Origin: Rhizobium sp. LCM 4573
GTDB lineage: Bacteria > Pseudomonadota > Alphaproteobacteria > Rhizobiales > Rhizobiaceae
Direction: 5' to 3'
NCBI RefSeq assembly: GCF_001854865.1
Contig: NZ_MDDW01000001.1
Span: 40,333 to 54,570 of the forward strand
Length of the DNA stretch: 14,238 nucleotides
Shown here piece by piece: positions 1 through 7,240 of the stretch (positions are counted from its first letter, which is position 1; each line of letters begins with the position of its first letter). The translations under genes and the position numbers were made by a program. The notes under the pieces were generated by a model. The model saw only the letters and a program-made list of their open reading frames with translations. It had not been told where the DNA came from and did not search any database.

Positions 1-1
1 C

Positions 2-286
2 CCGGTCATCGACATGGCCTGCCGCCTCGGCATGAAGATGACCGAGCCTTCCGAGCGCTCCGCCATCATCGTCACCGATATCGCCGGCAAGCTGGTCGGA
101 CTGCTCGTCGAGCAGGTTTCCGACATGATGACGATCCGCAGCGAAGACCTGCAGCCGGCGCCGGAAATCATCCCCGAAGCGCAGCGCGCCTTCTGCCGCG
201 GCATCGTGGCGCTCGAAAAGACGATGGTCTGTTTCCTCAATCTCGACACAGTGATCGCCGACGAGCTGGCCCGCGAAGCCGCCTGA
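2..286 (+). CDS. cheW: CheW-type chemotaxis coupling protein, 3' part only
   Basis: The reading frame is already open at the window edge (first full codon at position 2), so the N-terminal part is missing and about 94 residues remain. The visible start PVIDMACRLGM matches the CheW core, where a short Pro-Val-Ile-Asp stretch leads to the conserved Leu-Gly. It is followed by a beta-strand-rich segment (AIIVTDIAGKLVGLLVEQVS) and the C-terminal LNLDTVI strand typical of CheW. CheW is a cytoplasmic SH3-like scaffold that links the kinase CheA to chemoreceptors. Seen directly are the frame, the motifs and the TGA stop. The family assignment rests on recognition of the domain pattern. A CheW-like domain at the end of a longer protein such as CheV or CheA cannot be excluded because the 5' end is absent, but the short tail after the domain favours a stand-alone CheW. 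Confidence 0.82.
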   Translation, partial: PVIDMACRLGMKMTEPSERSAIIVTDIAGKLVGLLVEQVSDMMTIRSEDLQPAPEIIPEAQRAFCRGIVALEKTMVCFLNLDTVIADELAREAA

Positions 287-312
287 TTTTGCACCGCACA
301 ATATACCTCACT

Positions 313-344
313 ACCTTCCGTCACACGCGCACGTGGCGGAAGGT
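313..344 (+). terminator. Hairpin downstream of cheW, probable terminator
   Basis: Positions 313-324 (ACCTTCCGTCAC) pair with 333-344 (GTGGCGGAAGGT). This gives a 12-bp stem with one T-G wobble and an 8-base loop. It lies 27 bases after the cheW stop. The following bases are TAAATTATT rather than a clean T run, so termination may be weak or Rho-assisted. Confidence 0.55.
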
Positions 345-352
345 TAAATTAT

Positions 353-384
353 TGTAATCATTACATATTTGTAATATCCTACAA
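353..384. promoter_or_regulatory. AT-rich tandem dyads upstream of small secreted protein gene
   Basis: Two adjacent inverted repeats stand out as AT-rich against GC-rich surroundings. TGTAAT-C-ATTACA (353-365) is a perfect 6-bp dyad around one base, and TTGTA-ATATCC-TACAA (369-384) is a 5-bp dyad. TAATAT (372-377), with TTATTG (349-354) 17 bases before it, could serve as a poor -10/-35 pair. The arrangement suggests an operator over a promoter for the gene starting at 480, but I do not recognise the motif as any named regulator box. Confidence 0.35.
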
Positions 385-479
385 GGAACTCAAAGCGCAA
401 TGCCGAGTTTTCCTGTCGCAAAACGCCCAACCGAACCGCTCAAAACTCTTCGGCTGGTTACGAAGATAGGAGAATGACC

Positions 480-803
480 ATGAAAAAGGCTTTTGCTCTT
501 GCAGTCCTGCTGTCGGCCGCTTCGATCGGTGGCGCCTATGCGCGTGACACGGGCACCGCCGCCATGCCCGCCGATGATGTTCGCATCGTCTATACCAATC
601 CCGAACAGGACGACAGCGCCAGGATATTGGGCGTACCGGATAGTTTCATTCACCCCACCCGGGAGATGACCCAAGCAGCCCAGAGCGAAATCAGAAGTGA
701 CCGCGCGCTCCATGCGGAACTCGTCGGCCATAACGTCCAGCTCAACAATGTCGTGGCGATCGACACGGCGGCCAATGGCGGCAAGATCGTTTACATCCGC
801 TAA
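480..803 (+). CDS. Small secreted protein of unknown function
   Basis: This gene encodes a predicted 107-residue exported protein that I cannot assign to a named family. Residues 1-21 form a classic Sec signal peptide: Met-Lys-Lys, a hydrophobic core, then Ala-Tyr-Ala before Arg22. The mature part is about 86 residues, polar, without cysteine and without further membrane segments. It contains RIVYTNPEQDD near residue 35 and ends in KIVYIR, suggesting two similar short beta strands (RIVYT and KIVYI) at either end. I chose the ATG at 480 over the in-frame ATG at 474, because the Shine-Dalgarno AGGAG at 468-472 is one base from 474 but seven from 480. The gene is flanked by a hairpin upstream and an intrinsic terminator downstream, so it is probably monocistronic. 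The tandem stop TAATAA ends it. Confidence 0.72.
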   Translation: MKKAFALAVLLSAASIGGAYARDTGTAAMPADDVRIVYTNPEQDDSARILGVPDSFIHPTREMTQAAQSEIRSDRALHAELVGHNVQLNNVVAIDTAANGGKIVYIR

Positions 804-835
804 TAATCTGCCTTTCCGAACATGACTTTTTGAAA

Positions 836-861
836 CAGGCCCGCATCGCCGGGCCTGCTTT
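836..861 (+). terminator. Intrinsic terminator after small secreted protein gene
   Basis: CAGGCCCG (836-843) pairs perfectly with CGGGCCTG (850-857) around a 6-base loop and is followed by C and TTT. This 8-bp GC-rich stem lies 32 bases after the stop codon. The T run is short but the stem is strong. Confidence 0.65.
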
Positions 862-878
862 CATGTCGGCTCTATGAA

Positions 879-907
879 TTGACACAGGACACGCCCCATG
901 GCTGTAT
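879..907 (+). promoter_or_regulatory. Candidate promoter for the FAD-binding dehydrogenase gene
   Basis: TTGACA at 879-884 is a perfect -35 hexamer. CTGTAT at 902-907 differs by one base from the CTATAT -10 form often seen in rhizobial housekeeping promoters. The spacing is 17 bases from TTGACA. A transcript would start near 914, about 43 bases before the GTG start at 957. No transcription data are available. Confidence 0.45.
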
Positions 908-956
908 CCGACAACATATCGCAACATTCGGGTTACGCTTTGGGAGGAGCGCTGGT

Positions 957-2615
957 GTGAGCGAAGCAGCCGATGCCATCATCGTGGGCGCGGGTCTTTC
1001 CGGGCTCGTTGCCGCAACCGAACTCGCCGACGCGGGCCGCTCGGTCGTCGTTCTCGATCAGGAACCGGAACAGAACCTCGGCGGGCAGGCATTCTGGTCG
1101 CTCGGCGGGCTCTTTCTGGTCGATTCGCCGGAACAGCGGCGCATGCGCATCCGCGACTCGTTCGATCTCGCATGGCAGGATTGGCTCGGCACCGCCGGTT
1201 TCGACCGCCCCGAGGACTATTGGCCGCGCGCCTGGGCGGAGGCTTACGTTGCGTTCGCGGCCGGTGAGAAGCGCGCCTGGCTGCGGCAGATGGGGCACCG
1301 CCTGTTTCCCGTGGTCGGCTGGGCTGAACGCGGCGGCTGGTCGGCCACGTCCCACGGCAATTCCGTGCCCCGCTTCCACATCACCTGGGGCACAGGTCCC
1401 GGCGTGGTCGAGCCGTTCGAAAAACGGGCCCGCGAAGCGGAGAAAGCTGGAAAAATCCGGTTCCTGTGGCGGCATAGGGTCGACCGGCTGCTGATCGAAG
1501 CAGGACAGGTGACCGGCATTTCAGGCACCTTGTTGGAGCCGAGCACAGCTCTGCGAGGCGCGGAAAGCTCGAGGGTAACCGTCGGGGATTTCGAACTCCG
1601 CGCCCAGGTGGTGATCGTCGCCTCAGGCGGCATCGGCGGCGACCAGGAGCTCGTCCGCGCCAACTGGCCGAAGCGGCTCGGACTGCCGCCCGCGAACATG
1701 GTTTCCGGCGTGCCGAAGCACGTCGACGGCCGGATGATCGGCATCACGGAAGCAGCGGGCGGCCGCGTCATCAACCGCGACCGCATGTGGCACTATGTCG
1801 AGGGGCTGAGAAACTGGAATCCCGTGTGGGAGCGGCACGGCATCCGCATCCTGCCCGGCCCCTCCTCCATGTGGTTCGATGCGTCAGGCAAGCGCCTGCC
1901 CGCGCCCTTCTTCCCCGGCTACGACACGCTCGGCACGCTGCAACACCTCATGGCGACGGGCAATGATTATAGCTGGTTCGTGCTGAACCAGAGCATCATC
2001 CGCAAGGAATTCGCGCTTTCCGGCTCGGAGCAGAACCCGGACCTCACCGGCCGCGACTGGCGGCTTACCGCAAGGCGTGCGGTCGGCAGGCGTGCCACCG
2101 GACCTGTGGAGGCCTTCAAGGAGCATGGCGAGGACTTTGTCATTGCCGACACGCTCGCCGGACTCGTCGCCGGCATGAACCGGCTTGTCGGCAACGACCT
2201 GCTGAAACTTACCGATATCGAGCGGGAGATCGTCGCGCGGGACCGGGAGATCGCAAATCCCTTCAGCAAGGATGCGCAGGTGATGGGCATTCACAATGCC
2301 CGCCGGTCGCTCGGCGAAAAGCTGGTGCGGACGGCAAAGCCGCATCGGATACTCGATCCCGCCCACGGGCCGCTCATCGCGGTGCGCCTCAACATACTGA
2401 CGCGCAAGACGCTCGGCGGCCTGGAAACCGACCTCTCCGGCCGGGTTTTCGGTCACGATGGCAAGATCGTTCCCGGCCTCTATGCGGTGGGCGAGGCCGC
2501 AGGCTTCGGAGGCGGCGGCGTGCACGGCTACCGGGCGCTGGAGGGCACCTTCCTTGGCGGCTGCCTGTTCTCCGGCCGCAATGCCGGCAGGGCGGCGGCG
2601 GGCGCCATTCTCTGA
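957..2615 (+). CDS. Putative FAD-binding dehydrogenase (COG3573-like)
   Basis: The product is a 552-residue flavoprotein of the fumarate reductase/3-ketosteroid dehydrogenase superfamily. The N-terminus carries the Rossmann dinucleotide motif GAGLSG (residues 11-16), with VVVLDQE about 18 residues later to bind the FAD ribose. The C-terminus has a second FAD-contact block near residues 516-541, GFGGGGVHGYRALEGTF followed by GGCLFSGR. This glycine-rich signature is what I associate with the conserved 'predicted FAD-binding dehydrogenase' group. The substrate is unknown, and the steroid-dehydrogenase name often given by homology should not be taken literally. I chose GTG 957 because GGGAGGAG (942-949) precedes it by seven bases; the longer frame from TTG 879 overlaps the candidate promoter. 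No signal peptide is visible, so it is probably cytoplasmic. The gene stands alone and ends exactly where the opposing creA-type gene ends. Confidence 0.85.
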   Translation: MSEAADAIIVGAGLSGLVAATELADAGRSVVVLDQEPEQNLGGQAFWSLGGLFLVDSPEQRRMRIRDSFDLAWQDWLGTAGFDRPEDYWPRAWAEAYVAFAAGEKRAWLRQMGHRLFPVVGWAERGGWSATSHGNSVPRFHITWGTGPGVVEPFEKRAREAEKAGKIRFLWRHRVDRLLIEAGQVTGISGTLLEPSTALRGAESSRVTVGDFELRAQVVIVASGGIGGDQELVRANWPKRLGLPPANMVSGVPKHVDGRMIGITEAAGGRVINRDRMWHYVEGLRNWNPVWERHGIRILPGPSSMWFDASGKRLPAPFFPGYDTLGTLQHLMATGNDYSWFVLNQSIIRKEFALSGSEQNPDLTGRDWRLTARRAVGRRATGPVEAFKEHGEDFVIADTLAGLVAGMNRLVGNDLLKLTDIEREIVARDREIANPFSKDAQVMGIHNARRSLGEKLVRTAKPHRILDPAHGPLIAVRLNILTRKTLGGLETDLSGRVFGHDGKIVPGLYAVGEAAGFGGGGVHGYRALEGTFLGGCLFSGRNAGRAAAGAIL

Positions 2616-3107
2616 TCAAGGCTTGCCCTTGGTCCAGTTCACCTGCTGGCCGTAGAGCGGAACCGTCGAGATCGCCATCTTGGCCGAGCCTTCAATGATC
2701 TGCCGCGAATGGGCGAGATAGATCAGCGTGTCGTTCGCCTTGTCGTAAATGCGCTTGACCAGAAGATCCTTCCATATCAGCGAGCGGCCTTGGCGGAAGA
2801 CTTCCTCGCCGCTCTTGGAAAGGTCGATATCGCCGATCTCCACCGGGCCGGTCTGGCGGCAGGAGATGGAACTGTTGGACGGGTCTTCGAACCAATTGCC
2901 CTGCTTCAGACGATCGATGATGGAGCGGTCGAAATAGGTGACATGGCAGGTCACGCCCTTGACCTCGGGATCGGCGACCGCCTCCACGATGATGTCGTTG
3001 CCGATCCAGTCCACGCCCACCTCGCCTACCACCTGAGCGGAGGCGGAAGCCGCAGAAAGGCTGGCGGCAAGAAAGGCCATGGCGGCCAGAGAACGAAGTG
3101 CGGTCAT
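2616..3107 (-). CDS. creA: CreA family periplasmic protein
   Basis: The product is a predicted 163-residue exported protein of the CreA family (E. coli CreA is about 157 residues), whose molecular function is unknown. Residues 1-24 form a signal peptide ending ASASA before Gln25. The mature start VGEVGVDWIGNDIIVEAVAD and the following DPEVKGVTCHVTYFD are the family hallmarks. Cys54 and Cys83 could form a disulfide in the periplasm. I chose the ATG at 3107 because GGAG lies six bases upstream and the signal peptide then starts correctly; the open frame to 3203 adds a non-conserved extension. The upstream exonuclease gene is on the same strand 70 bases away and may be co-transcribed. Unlike in E. 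coli there is no creBCD here. The stop codon abuts the stop of the facing dehydrogenase gene. Confidence 0.88.
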   Translation of the reverse strand: MTALRSLAAMAFLAASLSAASASAQVVGEVGVDWIGNDIIVEAVADPEVKGVTCHVTYFDRSIIDRLKQGNWFEDPSNSSISCRQTGPVEIGDIDLSKSGEEVFRQGRSLIWKDLLVKRIYDKANDTLIYLAHSRQIIEGSAKMAISTVPLYGQQVNWTKGKP

Positions 3108-3177
3108 CACAAGCTCCGATAAACGATCCGTGATCTCAGATAATGTCCGCCGAGACGGATGCAAGCAACAGGCCACA

Positions 3178-3765
3178 CTACTTCCGGACAGTGCAGGGCG
3201 CATAACCGTCCGAAAACAGCCTGCCGGCCTTCATGCCGATTATCGACGGAACATCCCGCACATGGGAAACGGCGACGGATTTCGCGATGGCGATCGCCGC
3301 CTCGGCACAAATTGCCGCGTCCTCCGCAGCGTTGTGGTGCTTGAAATGCAGGCCAAGATGGTCCGCCAGAACATTGAGCTTGTGCGAGCCGAGATGCGGC
3401 CAGACCTTCTGTGCCATTTTCACGCTGCAGAGATAGGAAAGCTGCGGATAGCTTTGCCGGTAGGCATCGAGACAGGCCCGCCAGACGCTGAAATCGAACG
3501 CCGCATTGTGCGCGATCATGGTGGCGTCGCGAAAGTCGTCGGCGAACTCGTCCATCACTTCTGGAAATTCGCCTGCGTCTTCGACATGTTCCGGCCGTAT
3601 GCCGTGAATGGCGATGTTGAACGAGGAAAACCGCATCTCCCTGGGGCGAATGAGACGCTCCTCGACCCGCACAACCGCATTATCTTCTATCCATGCCAAA
3701 CCGACAGAACAGGCGCTGCCGCGCTGCTCGTTGGCCGTCTCGAAATCTATGGCAATGGTCTTCAA
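3178..3765 (-). CDS. DEDDh 3'-5' exonuclease, DnaQ/epsilon-like
   Basis: This gene encodes a 195-residue stand-alone exonuclease domain of the RNase T/DNA polymerase III epsilon superfamily. All catalytic residues are visible: Asp7 and Glu9 in AIDFET (ExoI), Asp91 in MIAHNAAFD (ExoII), and His144 and Asp149 in HHNAAED (ExoIII), which makes it DEDDh type. Such enzymes remove nucleotides from DNA or RNA 3' ends with two metal ions. The sequence is much shorter than DnaQ proper and lacks its C-terminal polymerase-binding part, so it is unlikely to be the replicative epsilon subunit. A short C-terminal extension of about 35 residues after ExoIII has no recognisable domain. The start appears to be TTG (3763-3765), because an in-frame TAG lies a few codons upstream and no ATG or GTG fits before the ExoI motif. 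The Shine-Dalgarno is poor. The substrate is unknown. Confidence 0.85.
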   Translation of the reverse strand: MKTIAIDFETANEQRGSACSVGLAWIEDNAVVRVEERLIRPREMRFSSFNIAIHGIRPEHVEDAGEFPEVMDEFADDFRDATMIAHNAAFDFSVWRACLDAYRQSYPQLSYLCSVKMAQKVWPHLGSHKLNVLADHLGLHFKHHNAAEDAAICAEAAIAIAKSVAVSHVRDVPSIIGMKAGRLFSDGYAPCTVRK

Positions 3766-3840
3766 GGCAAGGTCCGGTCGAATATCGGTCCTTGTCTACA
3801 GAAGCGGGATCGATTCGGCAAAGAGCGGTTTACGGCCTCC

Positions 3841-3869
3841 TTGACGCTCCGCCCTGCCTCTGGCCTTAT
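3841..3869 (+). promoter_or_regulatory. Candidate promoter upstream of leader ORF and GNAT gene
   Basis: TTGACG (3841-3846) and CCTTAT (3864-3869) are separated by 17 bases. The -35 matches the consensus in five of six positions and the -10 matches the rhizobial CTATAT form in four of six. The predicted start, about seven bases past the -10, falls at or next to the ATG at 3876. The resulting transcript would be leaderless. Confidence 0.4.
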
Positions 3870-3875
3870 GGCGCC

Positions 3876-3953
3876 ATGACCAGCTTCGCCATCCACATGC
3901 ACCTTACCATGACCATTCACCCTGCAGGGTGCGTGGCGGTTTTGGGGCGTTAG
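3876..3953 (+). CDS. Putative 25-residue leader peptide
   Basis: A short open frame runs from ATG 3876 to TAG 3951-3953. Its middle is unusually rich in a few residues: HMHLTMTIH contains three His, two Thr and two Met, and another Thr follows Met1. There is no Shine-Dalgarno before the ATG, but the candidate promoter would start transcription at or beside this ATG. The rhizobial trpL leader peptide is known to be translated from a transcript starting at its AUG, so this is not without precedent. The frame overlaps the pairing segments of a possible attenuator and ends 17 bases before an intrinsic terminator. I infer a regulatory leader peptide for the GNAT gene at 4031. The alternative is a chance frame inside a small RNA or untranslated leader; the sequence alone cannot settle this. 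Confidence 0.35.
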   Translation: MTSFAIHMHLTMTIHPAGCVAVLGR

Positions 3954-3976
3954 CCGGTCACCGTCCACACCCCTGC
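3913..3976 (+). promoter_or_regulatory. Possible attenuator: alternative 1:2 and 2:3 RNA pairings
   Basis: Segment 1 (CCATTCACCC, 3913-3922) pairs with segment 2 (GGGTGCGTGG, 3927-3936) around the loop TGCA. That stem has nine pairs including one wobble, with one mismatch. Segment 2 can instead pair with bases just before and inside the terminator: GCAGGG (3924-3929) with CCCTGC (3971-3976), extended by shorter helices between 3930-3939 and 3961-3969 with bulges. The 2:3 pairing would destroy the terminator stem at 3971-3990. This is the classical attenuator logic, read by eye without energy calculation. Confidence 0.38.
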
Positions 3977-3994
3977 CGAAGCCGGCAGGGTTTT
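3971..3994 (+). terminator. Intrinsic terminator between leader ORF and GNAT gene
   Basis: CCCTGCCG (3971-3978) and CGGCAGGG (3983-3990) form a perfect 8-bp stem with an AAGC loop, followed by TTTT (3991-3994). No plus-strand gene of ordinary size ends here, because the upstream gene is on the minus strand. The hairpin must therefore end a short RNA or act as an attenuator 36 bases before the GNAT start codon. Confidence 0.7.
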
Positions 3995-4030
3995 ACCGCT
4001 CTGCTTTGGCCAAGCCCCAAGGAGAGCAAA

Positions 4031-4540
4031 ATGAGTGACAAACCACCCGCTTTACCCTTTGTCATCCGCGCCGCGCGGATTTCCGATATCGAGCAAATCA
4101 CGGAACTCGTGAACCTGCCGGGCTTTCGCTATGGCACGCTGCGGCTGCCCTATCAGACTGTGGAGACGACCCGCAAAAGGTTCGAGACCGCCAATTCCCG
4201 CACGGTGAGCCTCGTGGCGGAACTGGACGGCCGGATCGTCGGAGACGCCGGGCTGATGCCCTATGAGGGGCGCAGAAGCCATGCAGCGTCGCTGGGAATG
4301 GGCGTGCACGACGATTTCCGCGGTCGCGGCATCGGCAGTGCCCTTCTATCGGCATTGCTGGAGACAGCCGACAACTGGCTGAATCTTCGCCGGATCGAGC
4401 TGACGGTTTTTACGGATAACCAACCTGCAATCCGGCTCTATGAGAAACTCGGTTTCGCCAAGGAAGGCCATCTCCGGGAATTCGCCTTCCGCGATGGCGG
4501 TTATGTCGATGCCTATTCCATGGCACGGCTGAGAGCCTGA
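4031..4540 (+). CDS. GNAT N-acetyltransferase, YhhY/AaaT-like
   Basis: This is a 169-residue single-domain GNAT enzyme. The acetyl-CoA pyrophosphate loop is RGRGIG (residues 97-102), preceded by the beta strand LGMGV. The C-terminal half, including RIELTVFTDNQPAIRLYEK (121-139), GF, EG, and then GGYVDAYSMAR (156-166), closely follows what I recall of E. coli YhhY. YhhY (AaaT) is reported to acetylate L-phenylalanine and L-methionine and to detoxify non-hydrolysable aminoacyl adenylates. A RimI-type protein acetyltransferase is less likely given the YVDAY block. I chose ATG 4031 because AAGGAG (4019-4024) lies six bases upstream; the longer frame from 3929 runs through a terminator. The gene has its own upstream region with a possible attenuator. 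It ends three bases from the end of ligA, which faces it, with no room for a separate terminator. Confidence 0.85.
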   Translation: MSDKPPALPFVIRAARISDIEQITELVNLPGFRYGTLRLPYQTVETTRKRFETANSRTVSLVAELDGRIVGDAGLMPYEGRRSHAASLGMGVHDDFRGRGIGSALLSALLETADNWLNLRRIELTVFTDNQPAIRLYEKLGFAKEGHLREFAFRDGGYVDAYSMARLRA

Positions 4541-4543
4541 CCG

Positions 4544-6735
<2,192 letters not shown>

Positions 6736-6771
6736 AGAGCAAATTGGAAAGATGGAAAATCCGGGCGATCG

Positions 6772-7137
6772 TCAGTAACGATCGATCAGGGGGCAGCCCG
6801 GTGCATTCGCGAAGACGAGTCTGACATTTTCCTGGGTTTCATAGTCGTAACCGTCGACCATTACCCGGCGCCTGCCTTCGCGAGCGATTTGTGCGTCGGA
6901 AATACCCATGCGTCTGGCAGCGCGCAAAGCGCGGCGCGGGCTGCATCCTTCGTAGGCCATTTCCCGATCTTCGTAGCGAGGCCTAGGAGCCGGCCGGTAT
7001 TCACGATAGTCGTAGGCCGGCGGCTGGTCGCCAAAGTAGAATTCCACTCCCTGTGCAGCAGCCTGCGAGGGCAGCCCTATCCCTGCGGCGGCAAGCGACG
7101 CGATGCTGAAGATCATTGTGGTGCAGATTCTGGCCAT
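6772..7137 (-). CDS. Small secreted two-cysteine protein, conserved rhizobial type
   Basis: A predicted 121-residue exported protein. Residues 1-28 form a signal peptide ending QAAA before Gln29. Next comes a Tyr/Pro/Arg-rich spacer (about 37-60), then a compact domain starting GCSPRRALRAARRMGI (64-79) and ending FANAPGCPLID (109-119). Cys65 and Cys115 bracket the domain and could form a disulfide. I recognise the pattern, Cys-x-Pro-Arg-x-Ala, a helix, then Arg-rich strands, from many uncharacterised secreted proteins of rhizobia, but I know no function for it. I chose ATG 7137 over 7143 because the GGAG at 7144-7147 directly abuts 7143 but lies six bases from 7137. It sits between recN and ligA on the same strand. 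The inverted repeat at 7185-7220 precedes it and may affect its transcription. Confidence 0.75.
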   Translation of the reverse strand: MARICTTMIFSIASLAAAGIGLPSQAAAQGVEFYFGDQPPAYDYREYRPAPRPRYEDREMAYEGCSPRRALRAARRMGISDAQIAREGRRRVMVDGYDYETQENVRLVFANAPGCPLIDRY

Positions 7138-7184
7138 GGCCATCTCCGTAAGCGAATAAGACTAGGTGCCGAACATAGGCAGGC

Positions 7185-7220
7185 GAACATGAACCGCAGC
7201 AAAACGGCCGGTTCATGTTC
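7185..7220. repeat. Perfect 12-bp inverted repeat between recN and small secreted gene
   Basis: GAACATGAACCG (7185-7196) and CGGTTCATGTTC (7209-7220) are exact reverse complements separated by 12 bases. The repeat lies 20 bases after the recN stop and about 50 bases before the next start. On the minus strand no T run follows, so it is a poor intrinsic terminator for recN; on the plus strand ATTTTC follows. A further GAAC occurs at 7171-7174. Confidence 0.7.
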
Positions 7221-7240
7221 ATTTTCGAAGAATCGGAAAT

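Noticed and set aside
369..384. FNR/FixK-type box in TTGTAATATCCTACAA
   Set aside because: The spacing is TTG-N10-CAA, not the TTGAT-N4-ATCAA of FNR/FixK.
879..956. Extended N-terminus of the FAD dehydrogenase from TTG 879
   Set aside because: The TTG is part of a good -35 hexamer, and the GTG at 957 has a strong Shine-Dalgarno and begins right before the Rossmann motif.
3126..3160. Interrupted inverted repeat ATCCGT/ACGGAT between the exonuclease and creA genes
   Set aside because: The stem is broken, the loop is long and there is no T run; too weak to call a terminator or operator.
7171..7220. LexA box near recN
   Set aside because: GTTC half-sites are present, but none are at the N7 direct-repeat spacing of alphaproteobacterial LexA, and they lie downstream of recN rather than before it.
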